A stretch of 64,000 bases of DNA. Origin: an uncultured Saprospiraceae bacterium. GTDB taxonomy: Bacteria; Bacteroidota; Bacteroidia; Chitinophagales; Saprospiraceae. This document shows, piece by piece, positions 30,886-41,308 of this stretch (the stretch's first letter is position 1; each line of letters opens with the position of its first letter). The translations under genes were made by a program, and so were the position numbers. The notes beneath the pieces were generated by a model that was not told the DNA's origin, did no database searches, and saw only the letters and a program-made list of their open reading frames with translations. The stretch spans positions 1 through 64,000 of the forward strand of contig CAKZTD010000239.1 in NCBI GenBank assembly GCA_937921595.1. Direction: 5' to 3'.

Positions 30886-32433
30886 TAATTCTTGAATGAA
30901 GTCTTTTCTAAATTTTAGAATCGATAAAAAAGTATCAATTTCTTTTTCCCAACTATTCCACGCATTGGAATGAGTAGACCAGCCTTTTGACAATTGATCA
31001 AAAAGTTTTGGATTTGTATGTACTGCTGCTTTTTTTAGAATTGGCCTTAGGTGCCAGCCACTCCAGTAATGAGAAGTCTCTCCTGCAATCCATTTTTGCA
31101 TGGCATGAATGAATGCCTTTGATAAAGTTTCTTGCCAAGGTAAATTTACATTTCTTAACAACAAAGACAAAGGAGATTCTTCATCAATTAAACTATTTTT
31201 TTTATTTATGTGGATGATAGCAATTTTGTTAAAGACTTCTGGACTAATAATATTGAATAGCTGAAGTGGATTGAAATGTTGCCAACGTGCTTTTTGAAAA
31301 TTGTCTAACCAAAAGAGTAGAATCTCCTCTGCCCAGCTCATGTTTTTATGCTGTATCGTTGCTTCTGTAACCGCTTGCAACATTAATTCTGACCATTCAG
31401 ATCGTACAAATAATTGTAAGGTTTCTCCGGTTTCTTTATTAAAATGTTTCTCCCAAAAATATGGAGGAACAATAGCTATCATCTGACCTAGGCGGCTCGC
31501 TTTTACACCTCCTTTGAACCAGCGAGTGGAAGGATCAATGCCGTCACGGATCATGTCATCGGTTAATTCCTCAGGAAGTTTAATACTCAGTTTTTCTTTT
31601 TTAGAAGAAGCTTTTGTTTTAAATTCCATCATCTCTACAATTTGTTCAAACATACGTTTACAAAGTCTGGATTGAGGAATACTCGCCAATGCTTTGGCTG
31701 CAGGTTTTCTTATTTCCTTTCGACTATTATCAAGGCACTCTTCTAGAAAGACTTCGTCTTCGTTAGAAGTATTAATTTCTAAAGTTTTAATAAACAGTGC
31801 TTTACTTTGAAGATCATCTTGATCCCAAGTGGATTTCAAAAGTTCAATGACTTCTTTAGAATTTTGACTTCGGAGATATTCTAATAATTGAACGCGTTGT
31901 GCTCTGGTTCCCGTTTCCCAAATGGAAATATCAGGTTGAAAAGAAAGGGTTTGCCATTCTGGATTTTGTTCAATTAGCCAATGACCTCTTTTTCCAATTG
32001 CAGATTTGAGTATAGACCAAAATGCTGAATTAGTCAAAGACTGATCAAGGAGATTAGGGATGAAATCTAAAGGGATTAGTTTATTGTTTTTCGCAAGGTG
32101 GATAATGAATTCAGGAAGTAGGTCTTCGTATTTGCCTTTTAAAATAAGCTTGAGATGATTTCTGGATTTTTTAGAGCAGGCTATTCCTTTTTCTTTTGGA
32201 GATTTTTCAGGAATTGCTTTGTCCCATGATTTAGGAAAACCTCCGGTTTTTTGCATTAAAGAAAACAAGGCGGCCCCTTGTAATATTAAATGAGCTGGAT
32301 CTTTTGAAGTGTCGATGCCAAGGTTTGAAAGTGCTGATTTACTCTCTTCAGAAAGCTTGGAGCGATCTGTTCCGATCAATGCAACTTTTACTAATTCGTT
32401 CCAGGGCATGAATATGATTTTATATTCATGCAA
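30868..32433 (-). CDS. DUF5691 family protein of a MoxR-type operon
   Basis: A 521-residue cytoplasmic helical protein of the DUF5691 family, which co-occurs with MoxR AAA+ and DUF5682. The N-terminus MPWNELVKVALIGTDRS is characteristic of the family; an upstream extension MHEYKIIF suggests the true start may be the internal ATG eight codons on. The middle has HEAT-like helical repeats (LEYLRSQNSKEVIELL, SRKEIRKPAAKALASIPQS). No catalytic motif is visible. It is the first gene of the operon, followed after 211 bp of repeat DNA by the AAA+ gene. Its stop codon lies in a repeat arm. Confidence 0.8.
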   Translation of the reverse strand: MHEYKIIFMPWNELVKVALIGTDRSKLSEESKSALSNLGIDTSKDPAHLILQGAALFSLMQKTGGFPKSWDKAIPEKSPKEKGIACSKKSRNHLKLILKGKYEDLLPEFIIHLAKNNKLIPLDFIPNLLDQSLTNSAFWSILKSAIGKRGHWLIEQNPEWQTLSFQPDISIWETGTRAQRVQLLEYLRSQNSKEVIELLKSTWDQDDLQSKALFIKTLEINTSNEDEVFLEECLDNSRKEIRKPAAKALASIPQSRLCKRMFEQIVEMMEFKTKASSKKEKLSIKLPEELTDDMIRDGIDPSTRWFKGGVKASRLGQMIAIVPPYFWEKHFNKETGETLQLFVRSEWSELMLQAVTEATIQHKNMSWAEEILLFWLDNFQKARWQHFNPLQLFNIISPEVFNKIAIIHINKKNSLIDEESPLSLLLRNVNLPWQETLSKAFIHAMQKWIAGETSHYWSGWHLRPILKKAAVHTNPKLFDQLSKGWSTHSNAWNSWEKEIDTFLSILKFRKDFIQELESNSE

Positions 32434-32471
32434 GGTAAAAAACTTAGAATAAAAAAGAGTAGAAAGAACAG

Positions 32472-33731
32472 CTAAGGTTTAATTTCGTAGCGAGTAGGGC
32501 GTGATAGATTTTTTGTTTTGTTATTTGTCGGATTGAATTTATTTTTTAAAAAATCTCTCATCGGTTTTTCAATATAATTATAAGAAAGGTAGGCTGCGAA
32601 AATCGTTGCGATAGTAAAAACAAGTAAACCAGTAATTGCCAACCAAAGAGGAGGTGCAGCAGGTGTGTTTACTGCAAAATCAATCGACGCATTTGCATCA
32701 GTTAAAATATTTGCGTCAGCAGCTTTCCAATAACCTCTTAATATATAATAGCATAAGATGATGGGAAAATGAATCATATAAATAGAGTAAGAGATGTCGC
32801 CAAGGAATTGAAAACTTTTAAAACTTAACATCTTTTTGCCAAGGCCATTATTGTAAGCGACCATTAGTATGAATGGAGCAAATAGCAATATGGAAACAAT
32901 GTCCGGCATGATATTAAAGCTCCAGGAAACTATAAATAAAAATGCTAATCCAAAGAGAGCACTAGAACGAGAAAACCATGAATGACCCCAGTTTTTTTCG
33001 AAAGCTAGGTAAACGAGCATGCCTAATAGGAAGCCACCAATACAACGCATAAACCCTGAGCCGACCATGACATCTACGGTGTTGAGTAATTCCGATCGCA
33101 ATCCCATATAGCTTACTCTCTCTGCAAATTGTGCAGGTTGGAAATAAAACATAATGGAGAGATAAGCACCAATTATAAAAAGGATAGCACCGTATTTAAA
33201 CAGTTGCCTCTTCCTTGTTAATATTAAAATGAAAAGAGGGAATAAAGCGTAAGTCCACCATTCTACACTGATAGACCAAGACGGCGTATTCCAAGTCGGT
33301 TCTGGAAAGAATCCGGTCGTTTGTAATAGAAATACGTTTGCTATAATTGCACTAGAGTCCAGGCTGAGTTGTAAAAAATGGGGGAGTGTATCAAAGATCG
33401 CTGTATTCTTTATAAATAAAAATAAACCTACCATGATCAGTAGACTAGCCAAGTGTAAGGGATACAATCGCGCAAATCGGGCTAACATAAATTTCTTAAA
33501 TGTTGGCCATTGAAAACCATTGCTAAATTTTTTCTGATAAACGTGGGTGATAATAAAACCACTCAACACAAAAAAGAAATCCACCATGATATACCATTTG
33601 TTAATCAGGAAGCTTTGCTCCGGATCAACGACAGGCGTTATCAGTACTTGATAGTGGTATATAACCACCATAAGTGCTGCTATTCCTCGTAGAGGTGTAA
33701 GAGATGGTATGTAGTTTTGTCTCATGTACAT
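32472..33731 (-). CDS. Acyltransferase-3 family membrane protein (OafA/YrhL-like)
   Basis: A 419-residue inner-membrane O-acyltransferase with about ten helices. The family start LTPLRGIAALMVVIYHYQ carries the conserved Arg and His (about residues 12-27), and YSIYMIHFPIILCYY near 310-325 and the terminal SYNYIEKPMRDFLKN are typical. Such enzymes O-acetylate or succinylate surface polysaccharides, O-antigen or peptidoglycan; no extra SGNH domain is present here. Start at ATG 33731 or the ATG two codons later. Neighbour is a GT2 gene on the same strand, consistent with surface glycan modification. Confidence 0.88.
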   Translation of the reverse strand: MYMRQNYIPSLTPLRGIAALMVVIYHYQVLITPVVDPEQSFLINKWYIMVDFFFVLSGFIITHVYQKKFSNGFQWPTFKKFMLARFARLYPLHLASLLIMVGLFLFIKNTAIFDTLPHFLQLSLDSSAIIANVFLLQTTGFFPEPTWNTPSWSISVEWWTYALFPLFILILTRKRQLFKYGAILFIIGAYLSIMFYFQPAQFAERVSYMGLRSELLNTVDVMVGSGFMRCIGGFLLGMLVYLAFEKNWGHSWFSRSSALFGLAFLFIVSWSFNIMPDIVSILLFAPFILMVAYNNGLGKKMLSFKSFQFLGDISYSIYMIHFPIILCYYILRGYWKAADANILTDANASIDFAVNTPAAPPLWLAITGLLVFTIATIFAAYLSYNYIEKPMRDFLKNKFNPTNNKTKNLSRPTRYEIKP

Positions 33732-33943
33732 AACTTGTCAAACAGGATAATACGTAATGTATCATCTGAAAATTAAATGGTGATTGGGACAGATGGTAAT
33801 GGGGTTATCTGAACTTTTCGGATGAAATAATCCGAAAGATAGTGGTGTTGTGTAGGTTGTAAACTGATGCTCTAAATAATTAAAAAACAAGGAGCATTAA
33901 GTTAACTAGTTTATCAAGTAGAAGAGTTATGCTTTGATATTGA

Positions 33944-34951
33944 TCAACAAAATACGAAAAAATCTTTGTTTTTCAATAACTCAAGCGTTTTCAACTGTTG
34001 GTTAATGCTAGTGATTGCTTCCTTCGCAGCTATTGCAATGATTAATTGGAAAGAGGTCGATTCTTGTAGTGAGTTGACTGACTCAATTTTTACATTATAA
34101 ATATCCTTTCCAATCTTCTTGGGATTGTCTGTAATCCAACGAAATGTAATGTTATGTTGATTTAAAATCTTTGCTATTTCTTTTCCTTTTCTCCCTGTTC
34201 CCCAAAGAATAATTTGTTTTTGAGGCGAATAATCAAGTGCTAAAAAGTGCCGTATTTTTAAATCAAAGAAATGTACATCCGCATAATTCGGGTCATTTCG
34301 AGAGGTGCGAGCTTGATAATCTCTCCAGTGATGGAGAATTTCAGGGATGGTTTTTATTTTTAAATTATTTTTATAAAAACGAAAAACTAAGTCGTAATCT
34401 TCTGGATATACGTCCAATTCGAAAGCTTCACATCTGTCCAGGTCTTCTCGGAATATCATCCAGCAAGGAGAAGGGATAACACATTCTTTGTAAATATCGG
34501 AGAAGTTATTTTCCAGGAGACTTAACTCATTCAACCAGTTTTGGTATTTTATATATCCATTACCGAGTGTTTCTGCTGAAAAATAGCGAACCAAACCTGT
34601 TGTAATATGACCAGGTCCTGCCTCTAATAATTTAGATTTTAATTTTTCTAATTTAGAAGAAGACATAACATCATCAGCGTCCATTCTACTGATCAATTGT
34701 CCCTTGCTCTCTAGGTATGCTCTTCGTAAAGCGGGAATAATCCCATGTGCATTGTTTTTAAATACTTTAATTCTGCTATCCTTATCAGCGTAACTTTTTA
34801 AAATATTATAGCTCTGATCTGTAGAATAATCATCGATAGCGATCAATTCCCATTGTTTTTCCGACTGACCTAAGATAGAATCAAGGCACTCTTTCAAATA
34901 AGGAACGGCATTTTTGACAGGAAGAAGGACGGAAATAATAGGTTCAGACAT
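33944..34951 (-). CDS. GT2 glycosyltransferase with extra C-terminal Rossmann-like domain
   Basis: A 335-residue protein. Residues 1-230 form a GT-A glycosyltransferase 2 domain: ISVLLPVKNAVPYLKECLDSI, AIDDYSTDQSYNIL, SRMDADD (about 90-96) as the DxD site, and VYPEDYDLVFRFYK near 180-193. A C-terminal extension (about 240-335) begins QKQIILWGTGRKGKEIAKIL, a nucleotide-binding-like glycine motif, followed by FRWITDNPKKIG, resembling small Rossmann domains found fused to glycan enzymes. The acceptor is unknown. The 210-bp gap before the acyltransferase gene contains no clear gene; it has an isolated GCATTAAG-TTAACTAG octamer pair near 33893. Confidence 0.8.
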   Translation of the reverse strand: MSEPIISVLLPVKNAVPYLKECLDSILGQSEKQWELIAIDDYSTDQSYNILKSYADKDSRIKVFKNNAHGIIPALRRAYLESKGQLISRMDADDVMSSSKLEKLKSKLLEAGPGHITTGLVRYFSAETLGNGYIKYQNWLNELSLLENNFSDIYKECVIPSPCWMIFREDLDRCEAFELDVYPEDYDLVFRFYKNNLKIKTIPEILHHWRDYQARTSRNDPNYADVHFFDLKIRHFLALDYSPQKQIILWGTGRKGKEIAKILNQHNITFRWITDNPKKIGKDIYNVKIESVNSLQESTSFQLIIAIAAKEAITSINQQLKTLELLKNKDFFVFC

Positions 34952-35166
34952 AGATTGTATAATCGATGAAGCGATTTTATAGTATTGGAAATCAGGTTAA
35001 AATCAATAAAAACGCATAAAACGCAAGCTTTTGCCAAAGATATACATTTCAATTTTTTTAAAACAATGCCTTCAGAGCAAAACCTCAATTGTTGTTGATT
35101 TGTTTTTAAGATGAAAAAAAGATAATTATAGACCACCTTTTAGTTTTTCTAATAATAAAAAAGGTG

Positions 35167-35174
35167 TATCTTTG
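35167..35174 (+). promoter_or_regulatory. -7 box (TATCTTTG) of the atpD-atpC operon
   Basis: TATCTTTG matches TAnnTTTG and lies 52 nt before atpD. Directly upstream, CACCTTTT (35133-35140) and AAAAGGTG (35159-35166) form an inverted repeat over the expected -33 region, which could be coincidental or regulatory. Confidence 0.6.
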
Positions 35175-35199
35175 CAGCGTTTTTTAGAAAACCTATTAA

Positions 35200-36744
<1,545 letters not shown>

Positions 36745-36782
36745 TCAATTAAAAATAACAATAATTCAATTAAGAATTGATT

Positions 36783-37031
36783 ATGAATATTACTGTATTA
36801 ACACCAGATCAGGAAGTTTATCAAGGAGAAATTACTTCTGTAAAAGTACCTGGAATCGGTGGACAATTTGAAATCCTTAGGAATCACGCACCAATCGTTT
36901 CTGCACTTGCAGAAGGTCCAGTTCGATTGAAAATTAGTGGTGGTCAAGATATGAACTTCTCGATCGAGAAGGGATTTATTGAGGTTCTAAATAATGAAGT
37001 ATCTTTATTAGTACAAGGATATAAAGAATAA
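36783..37031 (+). CDS. atpC: ATP synthase F1 epsilon subunit (short form)
   Basis: An 82-residue epsilon subunit. The beta-sandwich domain is complete (ITVLTPDQEVYQGEITSVKVPG, GQFEILRNHAPIVSALAEGPV, IEKGFIEVLNNEVSLLV), but the C-terminal two-helix domain found in most epsilon subunits is missing. The short form is common in Bacteroidota; without the helices, epsilon cannot act as the extended inhibitory latch. ATG 36783 is preferred to an upstream TTG. Immediately follows atpD (38 bp) and ends at a terminator. Confidence 0.95.
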   Translation: MNITVLTPDQEVYQGEITSVKVPGIGGQFEILRNHAPIVSALAEGPVRLKISGGQDMNFSIEKGFIEVLNNEVSLLVQGYKE

Positions 37032-37054
37032 AAACACTTAAGTCATTTTGCTTT

Positions 37055-37093
37055 TTGGGGGATAAAAACGTAGTTTTTTATCCCCCTTTTTTT
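37055..37093 (+). terminator. Rho-independent terminator of atpD-atpC
   Basis: GGGGGATAAAAA (from 37057) and TTTTTTATCCCCC (to 37086) form a strong stem followed by TTTTTTT. Confidence 0.92.
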
Positions 37094-37181
37094 ATTTGTT
37101 TTTTTGAGTCTATCGGTCTATGGCAGGTAAACTATTTCCTTCGTTTGATTGGTCTAAGAACTATAAATTACAATGAGAAAA

Positions 37182-37207
37182 GCCCTTTCCGCCGTGACAG
37201 AAAGGGC
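37182..37207 (-). terminator. Terminator of the aminopeptidase P gene
   Basis: GCCCTTTC (37182-37189) and GAAAGGGC (37200-37207) form a stem; on the minus strand the hairpin is followed by TTTTCTC. It lies 44 bases past the stop codon. Confidence 0.75.
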
Positions 37208-37250
37208 CTGATCATATAAAAATGACTAAAGACTATACGAGTTTGACTTT

Positions 37251-38552
37251 TTAACTCAAAACATTCGCATTCATAATCTCTTCAATAGCTTCAGCTTCTA
37301 AGGGGATGTTTTCCATTAAATCATAAGGACCATTATCGGTTACTAAAACATCATTCTCTAATCGAATACCAATATTCTCTTGAGGTATATATATGCCTGG
37401 TTCAACGGTGAAGACCATTCCTGCTTGTATAGGAGCATATCGATTGCTTAGGTCATGCACATCTAAACCAAGGTGGTGAGAAGTGCCATGCATAAAGTAT
37501 TTTTTATAAGCGGGATAATCTTTGTTTTGATTTTTAATATCTGTTTTATCAAGGAGTCCTAATTGGAGTAATTCACTTTCCATCATTCTACCGACTTCCT
37601 TATGGTATTCTTCGATCATAGTACCAGGGACTAACATCTGAGTCGCTTCTTTCATGACCGTTAAAACGGAATTGTAAACTGCTTTCTGCCTTGGAGAAAA
37701 CTGTCCGTTTACAGGAATAGATCGCGTTAAGTCAGCAGCATAATTTGCATACTCCGCTCCGAAATCCAGCAATAAGATATCACCATCATTACAGATTTTA
37801 TTATTCTCTCCGTAGTGAAGAACACAAGCGTTTTTTCCACTTGCGACTATTGGAGGATAAGCATGTCCACTTGCTCGGTTTCTTACAAATTCATGGATGA
37901 TCTCTGCTTCTACCTCATATTCCATTACACCTGGTCGTACAAATTCCAAAACTCTATGAAATGCTTTTTCTGTAATATTACAGGCTTGTTGGATCAATTC
38001 AATTTCATGTTTTGATTTGAGCATTGCCATCTTTCTAAGGATGGGTTGTGATCTGTGATATTGATGAGCAGGGTAGCGGTTTTGAAGCTGTTTAGTGGCT
38101 CTTAAATCCCTAGACTGGATCTCCGATACATATCGATCGTTTTCATTATTGTTGACATAAATATTTTCTGCTAAAAGAATCAGCTCATGAAGAATATTAT
38201 CCATTTCATCTAGCCAATATATTTTTTCAATTCCTGAAATGGCGCTAGCTTCTTCCTTGGTAAATTTATGACCTTCCCAAGTTGCAATAAATTGATCTGT
38301 CTTTTTTATGAAAGCGACTTCTTGAAAACCTTCTTTAATACAATCTGGAAAAAGAATTAAAACCGTTTCTTCTTGGTCAAGACCACAGAGACTAAATAAG
38401 GAAGAATTTTGTCGAAAAGGATGATATTGATCCCCGTTGCGAGGCATCATATCATTAGATTGGAAAATAGCTATTGAGTCCGATTTTAATTGACTAGTAA
38501 ATCGCCTCCTGTTTAACCGGAATAGATCCGGGTTAATCGGTGCATATTTCAT
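37251..38552 (-). CDS. pepP: Xaa-Pro aminopeptidase (aminopeptidase P)
   Basis: A 433-residue M24B metallopeptidase that removes N-terminal residues before proline. An N-terminal creatinase-like domain (about 1-170) precedes the pita-bread catalytic domain. Metal-site motifs are complete: LLLDFGAEYANYAADLTRS (both Asp ligands, near 260-276), HGTSHHLGLDVHD (His ligand, near 351-363), FTVEPGIYIP (Glu, near 382) and GIRLENDVLVTDNG (Glu, near 401). Family length normal; cytoplasmic, no signal peptide. Monocistronic with its own terminator, and a 163-bp palindromic element lies upstream. Confidence 0.94.
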   Translation of the reverse strand: MKYAPINPDLFRLNRRRFTSQLKSDSIAIFQSNDMMPRNGDQYHPFRQNSSLFSLCGLDQEETVLILFPDCIKEGFQEVAFIKKTDQFIATWEGHKFTKEEASAISGIEKIYWLDEMDNILHELILLAENIYVNNNENDRYVSEIQSRDLRATKQLQNRYPAHQYHRSQPILRKMAMLKSKHEIELIQQACNITEKAFHRVLEFVRPGVMEYEVEAEIIHEFVRNRASGHAYPPIVASGKNACVLHYGENNKICNDGDILLLDFGAEYANYAADLTRSIPVNGQFSPRQKAVYNSVLTVMKEATQMLVPGTMIEEYHKEVGRMMESELLQLGLLDKTDIKNQNKDYPAYKKYFMHGTSHHLGLDVHDLSNRYAPIQAGMVFTVEPGIYIPQENIGIRLENDVLVTDNGPYDLMENIPLEAEAIEEIMNANVLS

Positions 38553-38643
38553 GGTGTTGTTTTTTGTTTAGTGTTTGGAGATTTTATTGATAAAACCAAT
38601 TATCGATAATTTCTTCAAACCACTTTGTGTATGTTCAGTGTCA

Positions 38644-38806
38644 GAAGTTGTTCAAGAATATGTTCTGAAATTAGTTGTAAGTGCTTGATTTCTAGAACGA
38701 AGCTAGTTTTTCTTTTCGTAGCTGTAGCTACGGGAATAAAAACAGCTGAAGTTATTAGGAATCAATGACTTGTAAATAATTCATCAATTTATTTTTGAAC
38801 AACTTC
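38644..38806. repeat. 163-bp palindromic element, copy 2
   Basis: Outer arms GAAGTTGTTCAA (38644-38655) and TTGAACAACTTC (38795-38806) are exact inverses. The centre is CGTAGC-TGTA-GCTACG (38717-38732). It aligns throughout with 25068-25230. Where the other copy has CATAGC/GCTATG, this one has CGTAGC/GCTACG, so both sides of the stem changed together. The rest of the 520-bp gap 38553-39075 holds no gene. Confidence 0.85.
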
Positions 38807-39010
38807 TCAATGTAATACGCTCACTCCTAACTGCTCTATTGGTTTGTGTAATAGTAATAAAGAATGACAATAAACAGTCAAGATTTTTATTTAGATAACC
38901 GGGAGGTATTGTGGTTTTCTCGTGGATAAGCTTATTACAATACTATTAAAAAATGTTTGTATTGGCAAGGGAGTATAGGATTGTATAAATGCATTAAAAT
39001 TCAATGTAAT

Positions 39011-39041
39011 AGTCAAAGTATTGATAATCAATATTTTGACT
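39011..39041. other. 31-bp near-perfect palindrome
   Basis: AGTCAAAGTATTGAT (39011-39025) and ATCAATATTTTGACT (39027-39041) are inverse except at one position, with a single-base centre. A one-base loop is too tight for RNA, so a DNA operator is more likely than a terminator. It lies just past the stop of the YkvA gene. Confidence 0.5.
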
Positions 39042-39075
39042 GCTCTCAAGGGGAATGTTAAAGTTTAAAACTTAC

Positions 39076-39462
39076 TTAGAGCTGTTTATCTATTACTTTC
39101 AAATCGTCTTCATTCAAATCTTTAAACCATTTTTTTAATTGGGCTCGTGCATTTAATCTTACTTCATTATTGACATAACAAGCAATAGTAACTAGTCCAA
39201 AACTCAATACGCCGATATCATCTGTGTATCCGATGATAGGCGTCAAATCGGGTAGTGCGTCGATAGGCGATATAAAATAACCTAGGGTACCGATGATCAC
39301 ATTTTTTGCCCAAGAAGGGGTGTCGCTTCTCTTGTAAGCATAGAAAAGTAATAGTACAGTATAAATAGTTTGTTGACCAGCTTTGGTTGCAAACTTTTTA
39401 ATCTTATTCCACATACCCAACTCACTAAAGCCCTTTGCATGCTTTTTGAAAGGATTCTTCAT
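39076..39462 (-). CDS. YkvA/DUF1232 family protein
   Basis: A 128-residue protein with the DUF1232 core: KNVIIGTLGYFISPIDALPDLTPIIGYTDDIGVLSFGL (about 56-93), where SPIDxIPD and GYxDD are diagnostic. The N-terminus is basic. Family members are small membrane-associated proteins of unknown function, common next to envelope genes. A divergent ExbD gene lies upstream across 200 bp with no recognisable element. Confidence 0.85.
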   Translation of the reverse strand: MKNPFKKHAKGFSELGMWNKIKKFATKAGQQTIYTVLLLFYAYKRSDTPSWAKNVIIGTLGYFISPIDALPDLTPIIGYTDDIGVLSFGLVTIACYVNNEVRLNARAQLKKWFKDLNEDDLKVIDKQL

Positions 39463-39660
39463 TTATCTAATTATTGTTTCATAACCAATTTATAAAAAAA
39501 TAAACGCTTGTCAAATATTTTAAGATTTCCGTAGGACAATCTTCGACGAATCAAATATGAAACTCAAGCTATCAATCCACCAAAAATACCTCTTAACCAC
39601 ATCTTAGTAGTAATCCGTCGTCGAAAACAGATTTATTCATTTTTTCTAAAAAATAAATTT

Positions 39661-40209
39661 ATGACAAATTCTAGAAAACGACGAAAACACGACCAGTCTG
39701 TAAATGCAGGATCAATGGCAGATATTGCCTTTCTATTGCTTATCTTTTTTTTGGTAACCACGACTATTTTAAATGAAACAGGAATCAGAGTTGTTCTTCC
39801 GGTTTGGGATGAAAATCCAATATCAACTCCTCTTCCTCCTCGAAATGTATTAAACATCTTAGTCAATTCTAGTAATAAATTACTCATCGAGAAAGAACTA
39901 GCAGAAGTAGGAACGATCAAAGAAAGAACTAAAGAATTTATAATGAATCCTCAGGGCTTGAGTACCTTGCCTGCTAGTCCTAAAAAAGCAGTGGTGTCTT
40001 TACAAAATGACAGAGGTACTTCTTATCAAACTTACATCGAAGTCTATAATGAAGTAAAGGCAGCGTACAATGAATTGTGGGATGTTGCAGCTAAGAGACG
40101 CTTCGGAAAAAGTTATGCAGATTTAAATAGAGAAGATAAACAAGATGTGAGGAAAGATATTCCTTTAGTGATTTCGGAAGCAAATCCTACGGATCATCAA
40201 ATGAAATAA
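39661..40209 (+). CDS. ExbD/TolR family protein, orphan
   Basis: A 182-residue ExbD/TolR homologue: basic N-terminus, a single transmembrane helix about residues 20-40 (NAGSMADIAFLLLIFFLVTTTI with the essential Asp in the helix, MADIAF), and a periplasmic domain of about 140 residues. ExbD works with ExbB/TonB to energise outer-membrane transport, but no exbB or tonB is adjacent, so it must pair with components encoded elsewhere. The periplasmic domain is longer than in E. coli and ends in a charged tail. The stop codon overlaps the first bases of a palindromic element. Confidence 0.88.
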   Translation: MTNSRKRRKHDQSVNAGSMADIAFLLLIFFLVTTTILNETGIRVVLPVWDENPISTPLPPRNVLNILVNSSNKLLIEKELAEVGTIKERTKEFIMNPQGLSTLPASPKKAVVSLQNDRGTSYQTYIEVYNEVKAAYNELWDVAAKRRFGKSYADLNREDKQDVRKDIPLVISEANPTDHQMK

Positions 40210-40373
40210 GAGCATTTTGGGTAATTGGTCTTTGAGTCGAAAAGCAGTAATTTTTTGATTAGACGAGGGTTAAAAACCGGAGTTTAGCCGTAGTTAAATG
40301 AGGATTTTTAGAACGAAGTATTATCAAAAAAGTGCGGTTTGCAGACCGATTACTAAACTCCCAACATGCTCTA
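40208..40373. repeat. Long palindromic element related to the 163-bp family
   Basis: Outer arms AAGAGCATTTTGGG and CCCAACATGCTCT enclose inner arms GCAGTAATTTTTTGATTAGA and TTATCAAAAAAGTGC. It contains ATTTTTAGAACGAAGT, close to ATTTCTAGAACGAAGC in the 163-bp element, and TTTAGCCGTAGTTAAA at its centre. Similar length (166 bp), so it may be a diverged member. Confidence 0.55.
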
Positions 40374-40384
40374 AAAGAAAGAAC

Positions 40385-40425
40385 AAAAAAGAGGCTGTCA
40401 TTTATTAAAAATAGACAGCCTCTTT
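40385..40425 (-). terminator. Terminator of the polysaccharide deacetylase gene
   Basis: AAAGAGGCTGTC and GACAGCCTCTTT form a 12-bp stem; on the minus strand it is followed by a T-run. It lies about 40 bases past the deacetylase stop. Confidence 0.88.
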
Positions 40426-40461
40426 AAATCGTATAATATATTAAACATTGCCAATTTGAGA

Positions 40462-41115
40462 TCAGGCGGTTTTGCCATAACTGATCTTATGCGCTAGCGC
40501 TTCAGCATCTAACGCTCTAAACTCATATCCCTGTTCCTGAAAATGCTGAAGCACCTTAGGAAGAACATACTGAAGCTTTTCAAAAGACTTAACGCTATCA
40601 TGGAAAACGATGATAGAACCTCCTTTAGCTTTTGAAACTACATTAAATAAACATTGATCTTTCGAAATGGCAGGATCAAAATCTCCACTGAGAATATCCC
40701 ACATGATGATCTTATAATGTCTTTGTAAAAATTGAGCTTGCTTAGGTTTCAATCGACCATATGGTGGTCTGAATAAATCAGACTGAACCAGTCGGGCACA
40801 ATTTCGAACATTGTGAAAATACTGAATGTTGTCGCTGCTCCATCCGCTCATGTGATTATTGGTGTGGTTACCAATAGCATGACCTTGGTTAAGAACTTGT
40901 TGAAAAACATCGGAATGTTTTTTAACATTATCGCCAACACAAAAGAAAGTACCTTTTGCATTATAAGATTCAAGTTGTTCTAAAACCCATGGAGTTACTT
41001 CTGGAATTGGGCCATCATCGAAAGTCAGGTAAAGTATTTTTTCATTGGTTGGGGCTTTCCAATAGAAGTTTGGAAAGAGATTTTGGATAAACTTTGGTGT
41101 TTTTACTAGATACAT
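40462..41115 (-). CDS. Polysaccharide deacetylase (NodB-like, CE4)
   Basis: A 217-residue metal-dependent deacetylase acting on N-acetylated sugars, probably peptidoglycan or surface glycan. Motif 1 YLTFDDGP (about 29-36, catalytic Asp), motif 2 HAIGNHTNNHMSG (about 77-89, two His metal ligands), motif 3 FRPPYGRLKPKQ (about 114-125) and motif 4 IIVFHDS (His near 174) are all present. There is no signal peptide or membrane helix, so it would be cytoplasmic or exported by another route, which is notable for a CE4 enzyme but frequent in Bacteroidota. Confidence 0.9.
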   Translation of the reverse strand: MYLVKTPKFIQNLFPNFYWKAPTNEKILYLTFDDGPIPEVTPWVLEQLESYNAKGTFFCVGDNVKKHSDVFQQVLNQGHAIGNHTNNHMSGWSSDNIQYFHNVRNCARLVQSDLFRPPYGRLKPKQAQFLQRHYKIIMWDILSGDFDPAISKDQCLFNVVSKAKGGSIIVFHDSVKSFEKLQYVLPKVLQHFQEQGYEFRALDAEALAHKISYGKTA

Positions 41116-41265
41116 CTCTTTGATTAACTAAAACAGATTAAGAAAAATCGGGTGTGAATTTTTGAATCGACTTGAATGTTTTAGTGTAGTTGACCAGTTT
41201 GGGACTTACTTCTTTAAAGTCTTCGCGATATGTTCAAAAATTTTACAACCTGTTCTAAAAAAGCT

Positions 41266-41273
41266 TAACTTTG
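41266..41273 (+). promoter_or_regulatory. -7 box (TAACTTTG) of gltX
   Basis: TAACTTTG matches TAnnTTTG and lies 132 nt before the gltX ATG, which gives an unusually long leader for this genome. A hairpin begins 4 nt downstream. Confidence 0.6.
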
Positions 41274-41276
41274 TGT

Positions 41277-41308
41277 CCCCTAAATAATAGTGGAACTATT
41301 TTGAGGGG
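41277..41308 (+). promoter_or_regulatory. Hairpin at the 5' end of the gltX leader
   Basis: CCCCT (41277-41281) with AATAG (41286-41290) pairs with CTATT (41296-41300) and AGGGG (41304-41308). Two weaker hairpins follow (AACG/CGTT near 41335, AATCG/CGATT near 41350). The leader may be structured, but no known tRNA-synthetase leader class is recognisable. Confidence 0.4.
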
